Source: Glebionis coronaria (Eukaryota; Streptophyta; Magnoliopsida; Asterales; Asteraceae). Taken from it: DNA of 64,000 nt. Each line of letters starts with the position of its first letter. Positions within the stretch are counted from its first letter, which is position 1. A program made the position numbers and the translations under genes. This document shows positions 33,580 to 45,936 of the stretch, piece by piece. Below the pieces are notes generated by a model. It saw only the letters and a list, made by a program, of their open reading frames with translations. It did not search any database and was not told the DNA's origin. The stretch lies in the NCBI GenBank assembly GCA_025667525.1, contig JANFOE010000192.1, forward strand, positions 806,001-870,000, given 5' to 3'.

Positions 33580-36373
33580 TGTAACACCCCCACAATTGTT
33601 ATGCGCAGCGGAACTACAACAATGGGTGCTACACAGTATTCATTGCACACAAGAGATATCAAACGACGCTAAAAAGACGTCGACTTAAAATTCAACATTT
33701 AAAATTTTTAGATAATACATGTCCACAGTTTTTCCAACCCCAAATAGTGCACAGAGTTTAGCGTTTCGGTCCCCATGAATCTCAACCCAAAAACTTCAGT
33801 TTTACAACCACATGACATTAAACATAAAAATTGTTTAAGTAGAAAAGGAGGGAAAAACAAGCGGACACCAAGCCGATCACACAACATCCATCCCATGCAT
33901 GCTCCATCCTACTGCTCAGCGGTTACCTGAAATACATGCCAAAAATTTGGTCAACGAAAACGTTGAGTGGAATTTATAGGTTTTTCAATCCATTTGAACG
34001 TATATATAATAAAAACCATTCGTGATCATTTATAGTCTTGTCGATCAAACAAACTATAATCAGGGTACTGACAATTGTGTTTAAGCTCATGACACTAATC
34101 CGTTAACTCAATCACCCGCGTAAATATACCGGCATGATTCAGATGAAACCAGTGCCCCTCTAAAGGCATCAGTTGCAATTATACCTTATTTCTCATACAA
34201 AATAATCTACCGCAGAACTTACTATAAGTACAGCTTCTCGGCTAGCATTGGGTCGTTAACCCCGTAGTACTACAAATTGCATAAGCGGCTATTTCCCCCT
34301 TCGCAAGGGCAAGACAATAGTTAATAGTTCATGAATTTAGGGACTTTTGCAACTTTGGTACTCAACACAATTTCTAAGGCAACTTTCGGGTCTAACAATC
34401 ATTCATGATATACGTTCCTTTTAAAAACTAGCATGCATTTCCCTCGCGGGTAAAACAATTTGAAATAATATAAGCGAGGCTATAAATTCACACCTTAGAT
34501 ATTAAGTAGTCGGTAGTTCGAGGAGTGATCACTGACGATGTTACGGATGCCCGGGTAAATCAACACCTATCACAAATAACGCGTAATGAGTAATCTCATT
34601 TAAATACTTACGGTACTGTATAAAATACATATATATAAGTCACTTAAGACAAATATAACTCACGCCAAAAACAAAAACAACAAGTATCATTCATTTTATT
34701 CCATTCGTTCTTATAACCTACGTTGTCCATTTTTACACGTTCTCGCCGGTACTTGACTAAAGTACGGGCTGTTTTACCTTATTAAACCATGCTTATAAAA
34801 TTTGATAAAATTTCCAAAAATCCTATATGACCTGTAGATAACATGTTTTTAAGCCCAACAAAAGTTTTCACTTTTACGACCCGTCACGCAACTCATTTCC
34901 ACGACTACATTTTACGGGCTGAAATTGCGCTTCGACCAATTTTGACCACTTTGACCTATATGAAAAATACCTTTGACTTCCTTGACTCATAAGTCAACAT
35001 ATAGACTCATTTGTACAGGTTAGGGACCAAGTTTTGACCCTTGATCATTCACCAAATTATACTTGTGACCCTCGGGATTTGACTAAAACTTTGCACAAAT
35101 CCGGATTGTGAAAGTCCTCGTCTCCCGGTACCCGATCTTTAAAATGTCATAACTTTTAGCTCGTTTTGAGTCACGGGCTCTACCTTATACCAAATTAAAG
35201 CTAGAAAAACCCTCTATCACTATATTTAGTTTTCAAGACTTGGAACAAAAATCATTTTTCCAAAATAGACCAAATGTTTCTGCCTAAAAATGACTATACC
35301 AAAAACATGCTTAGACTCGATTCCAAGACTTCTAATCAACACTAAACATCATCCTAAGCCTTCCCAAACATATCCTAACATCAAACTTCCATCCTACCCC
35401 TATTGATCAACCAATCTCAATATCAAAATCAAAGAAAAATACACATGCAAGTAATAAAACCTATATGAATCTTTCTAAAACAACAAACCAAACACAAATA
35501 TAACATGCAAATTCAACAATCACCATGGCTCCCCAAACACCCCCTTTGCCGTGGGGTTTGGGTGACCCAATCACCACAACCAAATTAATTTTGGTGGGTT
35601 TTCATGGTGTTTATACTTCCATAACACTCAAAATTAACATGCATTAGCTCAAATAGCCACAAAAACGAATTTTGGATCATATGAAAAATCTTGAAAAATT
35701 TTTATCAATGCATGTTGGATTTGATTACATGAATAGGTGGGTAATGACCAAACTAAGCGTTGTCTAACCTTAGATTTTTGAAAAATCAAGTAGAAAAGAT
35801 TTTAGGTGGATTTTTGTTGGGTTTGGGTGTGCCGTGGGTTTGAGAGAGACAAGAGGGAGTGATGTTTGATTTTTCTTGTGAAATGTTGTGTGTGTTTGTG
35901 TGTTTGTCCACTTAGGCCCTTTTTGATGGTTAGGAGGGACCTTTGTGCAATATTGGGCTTCTTTTGTCCTTAAATAGAAAACGACCTCAAAACTTTGCGG
36001 GTTTGACTCATTTGTCAATTTTGAAAATTTTACGGGAGTCGGAAATCTTCCCGAATGCTCCAAAATATTTTTGGGATACTTTAAATGTACTTGGAAGGCT
36101 ATAAAACTCACACGACTCAACTTAACACGTACCGTAAATAAAATTCTCGAAAAATTACATTATCGATAAATCGTCAAAAATTATATAAAATTGGGCATCC
36201 CTCGGGATCGTAATCGTCATCGTCCTTCTTAAAACGTCAAACGTAAAAATTTTAACCTCGAACATCGGCTCTAACCAAAATACTTATAATTATAGAAATT
36301 AAAATTTATCAAAAATTTCAAAAATTAGCGTAATTTAGGGTATCGTTAATGACCTCGATTCTAGGGTGTCACA
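33580..36373 (-). repeat. T2 5' LTR
   Basis: 2794 bp, the same length as the 3' LTR and differing at two positions that I could find. It is followed by the tttat target duplication at 36374-36378. Confidence 0.95.
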
Positions 36374-36378
36374 TTTAT

Positions 36379-39011
36379 TATTACCTCCCACATCTGTGTG
36401 ACTCAAACAATCTACAAACAACCCTCTTGACGAACTCAAAACTCAACTCAAAAACTAGGTATCCCGTGCATCCCAAATCATAAAAATAACTACTATTCAA
36501 ACTCAACCTTTAACCCGACACTTGTACAATAATTCTAGCAAAGATACTGACCTCCCATGACTATACTTTCTGAATATTTGAAAAGTACGTTCCGAGTACC
36601 TAATTTTTGGCTTTTTAATCACTCAAAAAGCTCTAAAAACGAACAAGTTATGACCATATCAGTTTTATACTAGTTGTTTAAAAAAACTAAAGAATAGACT
36701 TTGTTTGTTTAAAAAAACGAACAAAAACTAGGTACGTGCTTCAATCACGGAAACCTATATAAATAATAATCGGTCTTAGACTTTTGTCCAATGACTTTAT
36801 CAAAATAACAATTATGTATATATATGATGAGTTTATATATATATGATGATGATCAAGTGGGATTGTATATTCTTATTTACTCATTATAGCATTATGTGTT
36901 GACAACTTTTATACTTGTTTCACTAGTTTTACTTATTTACATGTTTTAGGCCCAATAAGCCTATTATAAGCCCAATACATTATAATAGTCCATTTTACAC
37001 TTCTATTATCAGTATTATACTTTACATGTTGGGACAGAATGAGTTAAGCCCAATAAGTAAATTTATAAGTGTTTTACCAACTAGTCGGGTTTATAGTCCA
37101 ATAAAGCTACTTTGGCCCGTTAATGTCTATATGTTATATAGTTCGGGTTTTATCGGTTTTTACTTGTAATAGGTACTTATATATCAGTATATGACTTTTC
37201 AAAATTTTACATTAGACGGGTCCTACCGTCTAAGTTTTAATTGACGAAAAACGTTAATTTTACGGTACTAGCCGAAAAGATGTAAAAATCATGTTTATAG
37301 TTTTTTATAACTTCTAAAACTTACCAAACTATGATTTTTATATAATGTCTATTTATTTATCCTTATGCATATTTATATAAATGAAATATATAAGTTAGTG
37401 GTTTTTAATTCACATTTTATACTATATTTATTTGAGTGCTTATATAATAATATTAAACTTTAATTTCACAAAATCAGTCCTAAATTTTAAGTCCACTAAA
37501 ATATCCATATATAGAGTTCTATAATGAGATAGGACCTCAAATGTTTATCACAGAAACTAAATGATATGTGCTTTATTTTATTCCTGTATAGCTACTGATG
37601 AATCAACCTCTAAATATTTTAATAAATTCGTCCAAAACAGTATAGGCAGATTTGCACTCTAAACTTGTTTTGATCATATCTCACTCATTTTGATGATTCC
37701 ATTGTATGGCCAACTCTCACATGTGTATAACATCTTATACTTACTGTAAATTGATTCCACCATGCAATTTTATCAGTTTGGCATTTGGTTACTTACTGTT
37801 TTTATACAGCCATTATATTAAGCAAGATTTTAACCTTGTTACCTATGGTTTTTCATCTTTTTAACCATATTTATCAACACTTGATCCCCACACAACATTT
37901 TTATCATCATATATGCATCATATACATATACAATATAAAATAAAATACATGATTACATAATCAAAATAACCAAAAGGATAGGAAGAGCAATCTCTATACG
38001 ACCATTAGTGATGAAAATATGAGGTTTTTGATGAACAAGACTTGGTTCTTGTTATCAAATCTTCAACTTTAGCAAGGAAACTTCTTGGGTCCTTTGGATA
38101 GATGAACACCTCCATGAATTCAGCCCTTTAACCTCATGAAAACTCCTTTTCATAGGTTAAGATCACCTCCAATCTTCATATCTTCAAAGGTTCTACAACA
38201 TATGTGTGAATAACACATGATATTGTGGTTAATTTAAGATCAAATGGTGGTGTTGTGGTGAATATGGGACGGCCAAAATGGCTAGAGAGAGAGTTTGTGT
38301 GGTTTTGCATGGATGGAAATGGAGTTATGTTTTGTGTGTTGATAGTTTTATGAGTGGGAGTGGTATTGAGTGAAAAGTTAGCTTGTTTATTAAGCTTATA
38401 TGAAACGTGTGAGACTTGTTTAAGAAATTTTGACACCTAAGGGTGTTGGTGGGGCTATTCTAGCCGTCCATATAGTGGGGTGGTCAAGTGTAAAACTTGT
38501 CCCATCCCACTAATTTATGGGTACTCCTCGATTCCAGTTTCCTCGATTTGCGTGCCCTCGGGTCGTTTTACGAAAAAAGTTTTTATAAAATATGAATCAA
38601 CGGCACAAAACGAATCTAATAAAAATTGTCTCATCAAAAACGGAGTTCGAAAACATAAATACGTAATCCTAAGGTTTCCGGTTTAGTCGTAAAGGACGTT
38701 AAATTATTCACGTAAGTCCTAATCTCTTCTCGTAAATTTGTGAGTTTATGAACCAACTCAAATTTAAAATCCCAAAATAATATTCACGGATAAATTTATT
38801 TCCTGAAGTGTCGGACTGTCACCAAAAATGGTGTATGTAAACGTAAGCACGTAACGTAGAATCCTCCAGTTTAGATGTAGTCGATGCTACTTCAAGACGT
38901 AAATCCAAATTTCTTCCCAAAAATAAGTGAGTTCATAATATAACATTAAAATAATGTTTTTAAATAATATTTGAGAATAAAATATCAACCATAAATTGAC
39001 GGATTTTCACA
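36379..39011 (-). repeat. T3 3' LTR, interrupted by T2
   Basis: The part 37672-39011 matches the T3 5' LTR copies at 9891-11171 and 55298-56630. On the minus strand it begins TGTGAAAATCCGTC at 39011. The part 36379-37671 has no match in those copies, but the text runs through 37672 without a visible joint (tttgatcatatctcactcatttt), so I read it as the rest of the LTR, missing from the two 5' LTR copies. With 25000-25292 the full LTR would be about 2.9 kb. The 86-codon ORF at 38176-38436 recurs in all three copies as LTR sequence only. Confidence 0.6.
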
Positions 39012-42000
39012 GCATTTACCCCTAAACAGGATCTTTGTCCTCAAAGATCATTTTATCTTACTACTCGCTTCTTATAGAGTTAAAGCCATGTGGGTATTTC
39101 CTCCACATTTGGTCTTTTCTCACAAGTGTAATCCATTACAATACGCGAGTTTCATCAAACATAACTACGGGAATAAGATCAGGCTTATTGTTGACTTACT
39201 TTCTCTATCCATGATGTTCACGGGTTTTTGATGAATGCAACTTTTCGCCGATCTAAACTTCATTAAGGAATAGACAGATTTTCACTTGATAGTCATTTTA
39301 TCAAGTTCGATATACGAAACATAATTCACGCAGCTCTTGAAGTCCTAGGGTAGATCCAGCTTATCTGCCTTTCAAACCAATCTTTTACATCATCTCAATG
39401 GTCCCATACAACGGGGACTTATATCCCATGATCTTTCAGATCATCAATTCATTTTTCCATGGTTAAAATTTTTGGCATAACTTCGCTACCGATCTGGCAC
39501 TTCAAGATCTACATTTCATATTCACATAACCTCCTGCCCACTACAGGCAGTCAATAATCAGATCCTAATTTCAACAATCATTTCAGGTCTCGCGGGTCGA
39601 GTATTTTGTAAGGTTAGGTTCGCCATCTTAGGAAACCTTAAACCTAAAAGACATGTCCAACTCACAATGGGTGTATGTCGGGTGTCTTCATCCCAACTTC
39701 TGCTTACAGATGCTCTAATATATATCCTCACAAGATTCGATCTTGATCCTAATACGATAATTATCAATGATAATCTCTCCAAAGGAAAACGATTTTAAAG
39801 TTTATTACCAAAGGTCAATCATTCAAACATAAGACAAGACTTCTAGTGTTTTGTATCGTTACTTTACCTCGTCCCTTCCATTGGGGTGGTAAACAGTACT
39901 CTCATCAAGGTTCGTTCCCAATGACTTCTGAGCAAATCTCTAGAAATTCGATGCGAAGCGAGGATCTTGATAGAGATGCTCGATACAGGCACACTATGTT
40001 TACGCAACTCCTTTAAATACAAAGAGTCAATTTCTTCATCGAGAATCTATCATTAATTGGAATGATATTAGCAGATTTGGTCAGTCTGTCGACGATGACC
40101 CAATCGAATCAAATTCATATGATGACCTTTGCAATAGTTAGACGTTTACTAATGTATGAGGCGATGTCTGCCTTCATAATTTGCCATCAGTACAACTTCT
40201 TCAGATAAGATACATTTAATCAGAAATGGCATGAATAGAATACTTATACTTACAAGATCCCAACATGAGTAAATCTCACAAACCTCATATTTAGGCAACC
40301 ACAAGTGGTCTTTTATACATTTACGCCATCGGTTTCTCAATTCTAATGGTTCACATTAGCCGTGAACCCCTTTATTATCTATATTATCCTTTTTACAAAC
40401 ATTAGCTATTTTTAAATTGCCTGGCAATTTATTTTGCATAATCATTACTAAGGAACACATCCTAGTTGGTTCTTTATCCTTTCTATATAATGTGTCAGTA
40501 TCTACATTCACTTTTCTTGATGAAATAATTATCTTCATTCAGAATTTCTTAGTTCGTCTAATTATAGAAAAATGTTCAAAATAAATTTGAATTTAATTAA
40601 CACGAATTTTGTTGATTTATCGAAAATAATTGTTAAGATTCGTAAATGTTCGAAAAATCTTTGGTTACACTTTGGTCAAAATTTTCTTAGTTGAAAAGCA
40701 AAAATTGCTATTTCAAATTTCAAGTCATGGTTCAAATTGTTTCCTCAATCCCTCTTAGGTTGTCTTGAGATATACTCAAACATTTACCCCTAAACAGGAG
40801 TTTAGTTAAATGATTTCGGTATAGGGAAATAATCCCTTAAAAATTCTTTTGATAAAAAATATTTTGTCAAAACTTAATTGCACTTTCTTTTTGGTAAAAT
40901 TCAAAGTCTCAAATGGCTTAAATTTTTGGAAAGTCAATATAGATTTCGTTATCTTTTAATCACACGGTCAAATAATATAAAGGATTAAGCTTTAATTACA
41001 TGCTAATTATTCAAGGTACAGGTTTTCATTGTTCGGCCAATTCAGGCCAATTTATAAATGATTATTAACTCCTTCCTATTCTTATAAACAAACAGATGGT
41101 CCTTAATGATCACAAGCATGATTTTATCAAATTACAGCCTACACACGTAATTCACCAAATTTATGGATGCTACATGTGTATTAGTCAATCCAAACGACAT
41201 CACGTGAAACTCATAATGTTCATTACAAGTTCTGGATGTAGTGATTGTAATAGATAATCTTTTTCGCGGACGCGAAGTTGATGATTACCATGCCGAGGAT
41301 CAAATTTTCGAATATACGCTAGAACCTTGTAAATGATCGAACAAATCTATCATCTTGGGTAGTGGATATAGATTTTTAATCGTCAATTTACCTAGTTCAC
41401 GGTAATCAATAAATATAAGAAATAATAACACCATAGCTCTTCATGATGACGAGCTTGGTAGAATAAAAGCTTTCTCCGAAAACTGTCTCAATTGCACGGT
41501 AATTATTTCGATTCAGATGGTGCTGATGTACAGTGCACATGTCACAGGTGCGGCACCGGGAATATAATCAATACCAAATTCAACTTGCCTTAATGGCTAA
41601 AGTCTAGGTAATTCATCAACAAATACCTCCTAAAGTTTCAGATAACGGAAACATCTTTTAATAAATTTTCTTTAAGTTCTTTCTAGATTATAATATCTAT
41701 GACTAGTTCACAACCATTCATGGTATAATTTCAAGTCTAAATGCAGGATATGGTCATCCATCAAGAATTATTTAGCTCACTTTTGATAATCAACATCTTA
41801 TAATTTAGGGGAATTCTACTCGAGTTCCCATCAATTAAGACAATGTCGTCATGTCATAATCAATCAATCTATTCTATTGGCACTATCAACTTTCCACTTT
41901 CATTACCGTTGATAAGATGTGAACTTCTCAAAAGACTAATAATAACTCATAATCCTTCACAAATTCAAGGATATATGGAGACACAACTACCATTAAAAGA

Positions 42001-42302
42001 TTAAGGTGAACGCATAATCTACGCGAGAGAATTTCAAATCAGATACAGACGAAAACATTTAATGAATATGAATATATCCCATGTTTTCATAATTTGAGTA
42101 CGCATTCGAAAGTTCCTTGGATCGTTACCCAGGTCATTCAGATGAAATCTAATTAGAAGAAATGATAGGAACGTCGATACATCCAATCGGGTATCAACAC
42201 TCGGTAATCAGATACTTTTCCAAAGAATCTCACCACGGAAGAATTGGACAAGAAGGGAATATCAATTGTCAAATAAGACAAATTCTACAGATGAGTAAAT
42301 TC
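39012..42302 (-). pseudogene. T3 chromovirus pol remnant
   Basis: Very decayed minus-strand pol with no long ORF. A polypurine-like tract TTAGGGGTAAATGC borders the LTR at 39012-39025. About 39940-40340 aligns with T2 integrase (around 29000-29350). About 41180-41560 aligns with T2 reverse transcriptase at 30510-30900, with shared stretches such as 'gaaccttgtaa' and 'gatcgaacaaatc'. The sequence is interrupted at 42302 by C1 and resumes at 54227 with gag. Confidence 0.65.
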
Positions 42303-42821
42303 TGTTGATCCCAAACTTAGATCGATTTAGCTTTATGTATACAAGATTAGATCAAGTAACACACTTAGAGAAACCTTTGTATATGTATATGACAATCTAA
42401 GTGTTATGCGGAATGAACACTTAAACAAGAACACACAAGATGTAAACAAACTTTCACTTTGATTAATGATATCAAACTTGCTTACAATGAAAGTGTTTAA
42501 CGTATGAAAAATTTATTGTTGAACAATAACCTAAAGGTCTTCTTTTATAGACATAAGAAGCCTTGTACAATATTCTACGTATCAACTATTATAGGTAAAG
42601 ATAAATATAAAAAATACATTGTTGTTCCTATCTTTACTAGACGTAATCTAGAACATAATAAACGTGTAGATCATATCCTTCCATCAGTGCTTGTCTTCAA
42701 TGTATCAATTCTTGACTTTGTCTTGTCAACGCTTGATCTGTCAGCGTTTGGTTTCTTCCTATCAACGCTTGTTTTACTCTTGTCAGCGCTCAAGTAGACT
42801 GGCTGTAATTTATTCCCAACA
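42303..42821 (-). repeat. C1 3' LTR
   Basis: 519 bp, starting TGTTGGGAATAAATTACAG on the minus strand at 42821 and ending GGGATCAACA at 42303. It contains four copies of the TGTCARCGY motif at 42720-42790. Confidence 0.95.
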
Positions 42822-42835
42822 ATCCTCCCCTAAAC
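42822..42835 (-). promoter_or_regulatory. C1 polypurine tract
   Basis: GTTTAGGGGAGGAT on the minus strand, adjacent to the 3' LTR. Confidence 0.8.
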
Positions 42836-42873
42836 TTGATATCTACTCTAGTGATCAAGTTTCTGAATAAACA

Positions 42874-44517
42874 TTAAAGACTAGGAGGAATCTTACAAAC
42901 CTTCTCATATTGGTAATAAATAAATCTGATCAAATCTTTGGCCACGTCACTTAAATAATCAATTTCCAGCTGAGTATTCTTTATCTTCTCCAAGACTTCC
43001 TTGGACATGAAATACTGACCATCTATAAGAAGATACTCAACAAACTTTGTAGAACTCAAATAATATACTCCAGCAGCTGAATATAATCTCCATTGAAGAC
43101 CACTAAGGTCATCTTCAAGATCCTTCCAAATAGCAGGATCTTCATCAATTGGTCCACATATTCTCTTGAATGTTGACCACAGTTTTATTGCATTGACTGA
43201 AGTGGGAGCTTCAATCTCATACTTGGCCTCTAACAACCTCCATAGGTCTACCAAGTATTCTCTATCAAAACTTTCAAACAATGATATAAGGGTGGTAAAA
43301 GTGTGAACCTCTTTTCCATACCTGCCAATCTTCCAAAACCCACATTCATCTTCTTCATAGCTTATAATAGGGTTTCTGGAATCAAGTGGTAACACTTGTA
43401 CCATATCTGAAGCTTCTAATGGTGTGAGCTTAAGGCTCTTTCTTATAACAGCTTCACTTGGATTTAATGGATCCATATCTTTGGGAAACGCAAGAGGGAC
43501 TCCCTTTTTCACAGGTCTGGGAACAAACATTTCCTTCTTAAGCTCCATTTCCTCTGAAAGTTCTTCTTTTCTTTCATCAGAAAGAAGTCTTAGAGTGTTT
43601 TCTTCTTGCACTTTAACCCAAATGGGATAAGCTCTGCACTCCAACTCTCCAAATGTCAAACCAATCAATTTCTTATGAGTCCAACCTGTTCCATGACATC
43701 TGAGTAGCATGTAGTACAACTCCCTTCTATCCCTTTTCAAATTTGAGAGAACATTGCTTACTTTGTGTTTCAAAATGACCTTGCAATCCTTTTGTACTCT
43801 GAGAAGAATCTCCAAACCCCATATCTGATCTGAAATGGTCAAATGTGGATTCTCTATACACCTATATTCCCAAGCATGGTACATCTGAACAGCCTCTGGC
43901 ATATCAAAATCAACCTGCAATTTCAACTCATTCAACTTCTCTTTTTCCAACTCATCACCATACTCAAGTCTTTCTGGCTGTTCTATGATCATAACACTTG
44001 AGTCTGAACTGGCTTCATCACTTCCTTCTTGCTCTTCTAAAGTGACAACAAAAGGTGATTCACCCACCTTCTTTCTTTCTTGTTCCACAATTTGTGCAGC
44101 CAACCTTCTATCAAACTCAATTTGTGCTGCATTCTTTGGAACAACTTCTTCTACCATAATACCCTTACCCTTATCTAATGGATCAACTGTTGGTAAGGTA
44201 GATGGTAATACCTGTGAAGAAACGTCTTTGATGATGGATGATGACTGGAATACATCAACCTCATTTGCAAGTCTGTCAACGCTCACGTTTGCTTTGTCAG
44301 CGCCCAAGTTACTCATGTCAACGTTCAAATCTGTCTTGTCAACGCCCAAAGTACCTGTCTCAGCGCCTCTTGTAATTTCCTCTAACATGGCTGTAAATGA
44401 CAAATTTAAGTTTGTAGGAGAGACCAGAGACGTATCAAAACCTGTCTGTTTCTTCAAACTTGTTAGGGCCTCAGCAACATCCAAAGATTGACCATCATGA
44501 GAGCCCTTATCACTCAC
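42874..44517 (-). pseudogene. C1 3' ORF, C-terminal part (547 codons), function unknown
   Basis: Largest surviving piece of the 3' accessory gene downstream of RT-RNase H. The N-terminal third carries repeated [A/V]D[K/R/M] units (GVDKTDLNVDMSNLGADK near residue 80), then a Lys/Glu-rich region (RRLAAQIVEQERKK), then a conserved globular-looking C-terminus with FWKIGRYGKEVHTFTTL, YLVDLWRLLEAKYE, LQWRLYSAAGVYYL and DLIRFIYYQYEK. This arrangement resembles large uncharacterised proteins predicted many times in Asteraceae copia elements (recalled). No signal peptide or membrane helix is evident, so an envelope role is not supported here. The frame shifts at its start, near 44520-44530 (an A run), from the preceding coiled-coil piece. 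Confidence 0.7.
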
Positions 44518-44519
44518 AT

Positions 44520-44906
44520 TTATTTTTTATCCCCCCCTTTGGAAGATTCCTCCATTCCTCTCCTTGTGCTAGCATTTTCCAAGATAACAATCCTCTCCCT
44601 CAATTGCTTGAGTTCAAGGCCTTGTGTGCTGACAACTTGTACCAAGTCTGCATTTTGCTTTTGCAAGCTTATGCAGACAGCCGTCAATTCCATCAATGTC
44701 ATTGGTTCCAATCTGCCCTCTTCTAAAATGGGTATTTGACATCCCAAATTAGATTCATTGGGCATGGATGAGGTCTTAATTATGGTAGGATTGTCTTGGC
44801 CAGCTTCTAAGCCAGAACCAATAGTCCCAGCCTCATCCATAACACCAACCACACTTATGGTGGTGGTTCTCTCTGCTACATGGCTAGGACCACTAGAGGA
44901 GAACAC
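44520..44906 (-). pseudogene. C1 3' ORF, coiled-coil middle part
   Basis: 128 codons in a different frame from both neighbours. The second half (MELTAVCISLQKQNADL... to RERIVILENAS) has regular hydrophobic spacing typical of a coiled coil, followed by a Lys/Gly-rich end. In related elements this lies between the N-terminal and C-terminal domains of one protein, so I treat it as the middle of the same gene separated by indels (near 44950 and 44525). Confidence 0.6.
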
Positions 44907-44985
44907 TCCAGTAGTCCTTTGGCATTTTTACAACCTATATTGTGTTGGGGGAGAAGATGATGTGGATTGGGTGGATGTAGGTTGG

Positions 44986-45936
44986 TTAAGGGTGTTTGGG
45001 TCTGTGAAGGATTGGTGTCAACGTTTGAAATAGGCACATAACGCCAACATTTAATGTGTCAGCGTCGAAGGGTTCTTGGTCAATTTGCATATGGTGTGGT
45101 GAAGGTAAAGGTTCATGTATTGGGTCAATTTGGGGTTCTGGGTCTGGTTGGGGTTGTGCTGCTTCAATGACAGCAATCATAGCTGGGGTTAGGGGTTGGT
45201 CACGATGTGGGCGTGAGTTCATCTTCATAAAAATTGCTTTCTTTTACACAGGGATCTCATAAAAATCATCATGATCCCTTGTGCAGTAATTTTGCACCTC
45301 AAAAACCATTTGTAAAAATCTGGGATAAGCTAAAATCATTTTGTTCCCTTTATTTTTACACATGCCCTCAAAATTCATTTTGGAATAATTAAATTTTTGC
45401 CCAGTAGCAATGCACACAATAGCACTAGCAATAGATCTATTGATCTCATTGTGTGCAGTACGCTTGGGACTCAAACATTGCAAGAGGACATGTATTAGGT
45501 ACTTCCAGGCTGGGGGAAACTCCTGTTTATGATATTTATTTAAAGTTCCTTCATCAGGAAAAGGATAACCCAAAGCCCTTAGTCCTTGTTCTATTTCATT
45601 AATGGGGAGGGTGGTTATACCATCAACATCATCAAGATGAAAAGCTTGGCGAACCAAAGCTTCAGTAACCACCCATGTTCTCCCATGAACAATAGAAGAT
45701 AATGTAGTCACTCTATTATTTGTTAAGGAACTAACATTGTTCTAAAACTGTTTAATATGTGTGACAGGAATGAGTAGAGCATGAGAAAGAGCATACCTAA
45801 TTGGGGATGCATTCAGATACGCCACCATTTGTGTATATTGGGGAAACAGAGTATCATCAGCTTCAAGATATGCTACCATGTTGTGTTGACTTCTGAACCC
45901 CAATTCGAAATCAGTTGGTTTAAATTTTGGTGCCAT
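44986..45936 (-). pseudogene. C1 3' ORF, N-terminal part with two in-frame stops
   Basis: Starts at ATG 45936 (MAPKFKPTDFELGF). One frame runs to 44986, interrupted by TAG at 45742-45744 and TAA at 45244-45246. Recognisable segments are MVAYLEADD, WVVTEALVRQAFHLDD, LIHVLLQCLSPKRTAHNEIN and FEGMCKNKGNKMILAYPRFLQM. These match, by memory, the conserved N-terminal domain of the Asteraceae copia 3' protein. A Pro-rich linker follows the second stop. Function unknown. The context (same strand, after pol, before the polypurine tract) makes it an accessory gene of the element and not a captured host gene in recent time. Confidence 0.65.

Larger units (their letters stand above)
25293..36373 (-). mobile_element. 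T2: complete young Tekay/Del-like chromovirus (11,081 bp)
   Basis: Complete Ty3/gypsy element on the minus strand with two 2794 bp LTRs in which I found only two differences (C/G near 26750/35036 and G/T near 27476/35764). The target duplication is tttat (25288-25292 and 36374-36378). The primer-binding site resembles the initiator Met-tRNA type and the polypurine tract is present. Gag-pol is nearly intact but broken by one frameshift in integrase and one frame change near the gag start. At a commonly assumed 1.3e-8 substitutions per site per year, two differences mean insertion within roughly the last 30,000 years. It sits within sequence I assign to the T3 3' LTR. Confidence 0.95.

Noticed and set aside
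43985..44491. 168-codon plus-strand ORF
   Set aside because: Shadow of the C1 3' ORF on the other strand.
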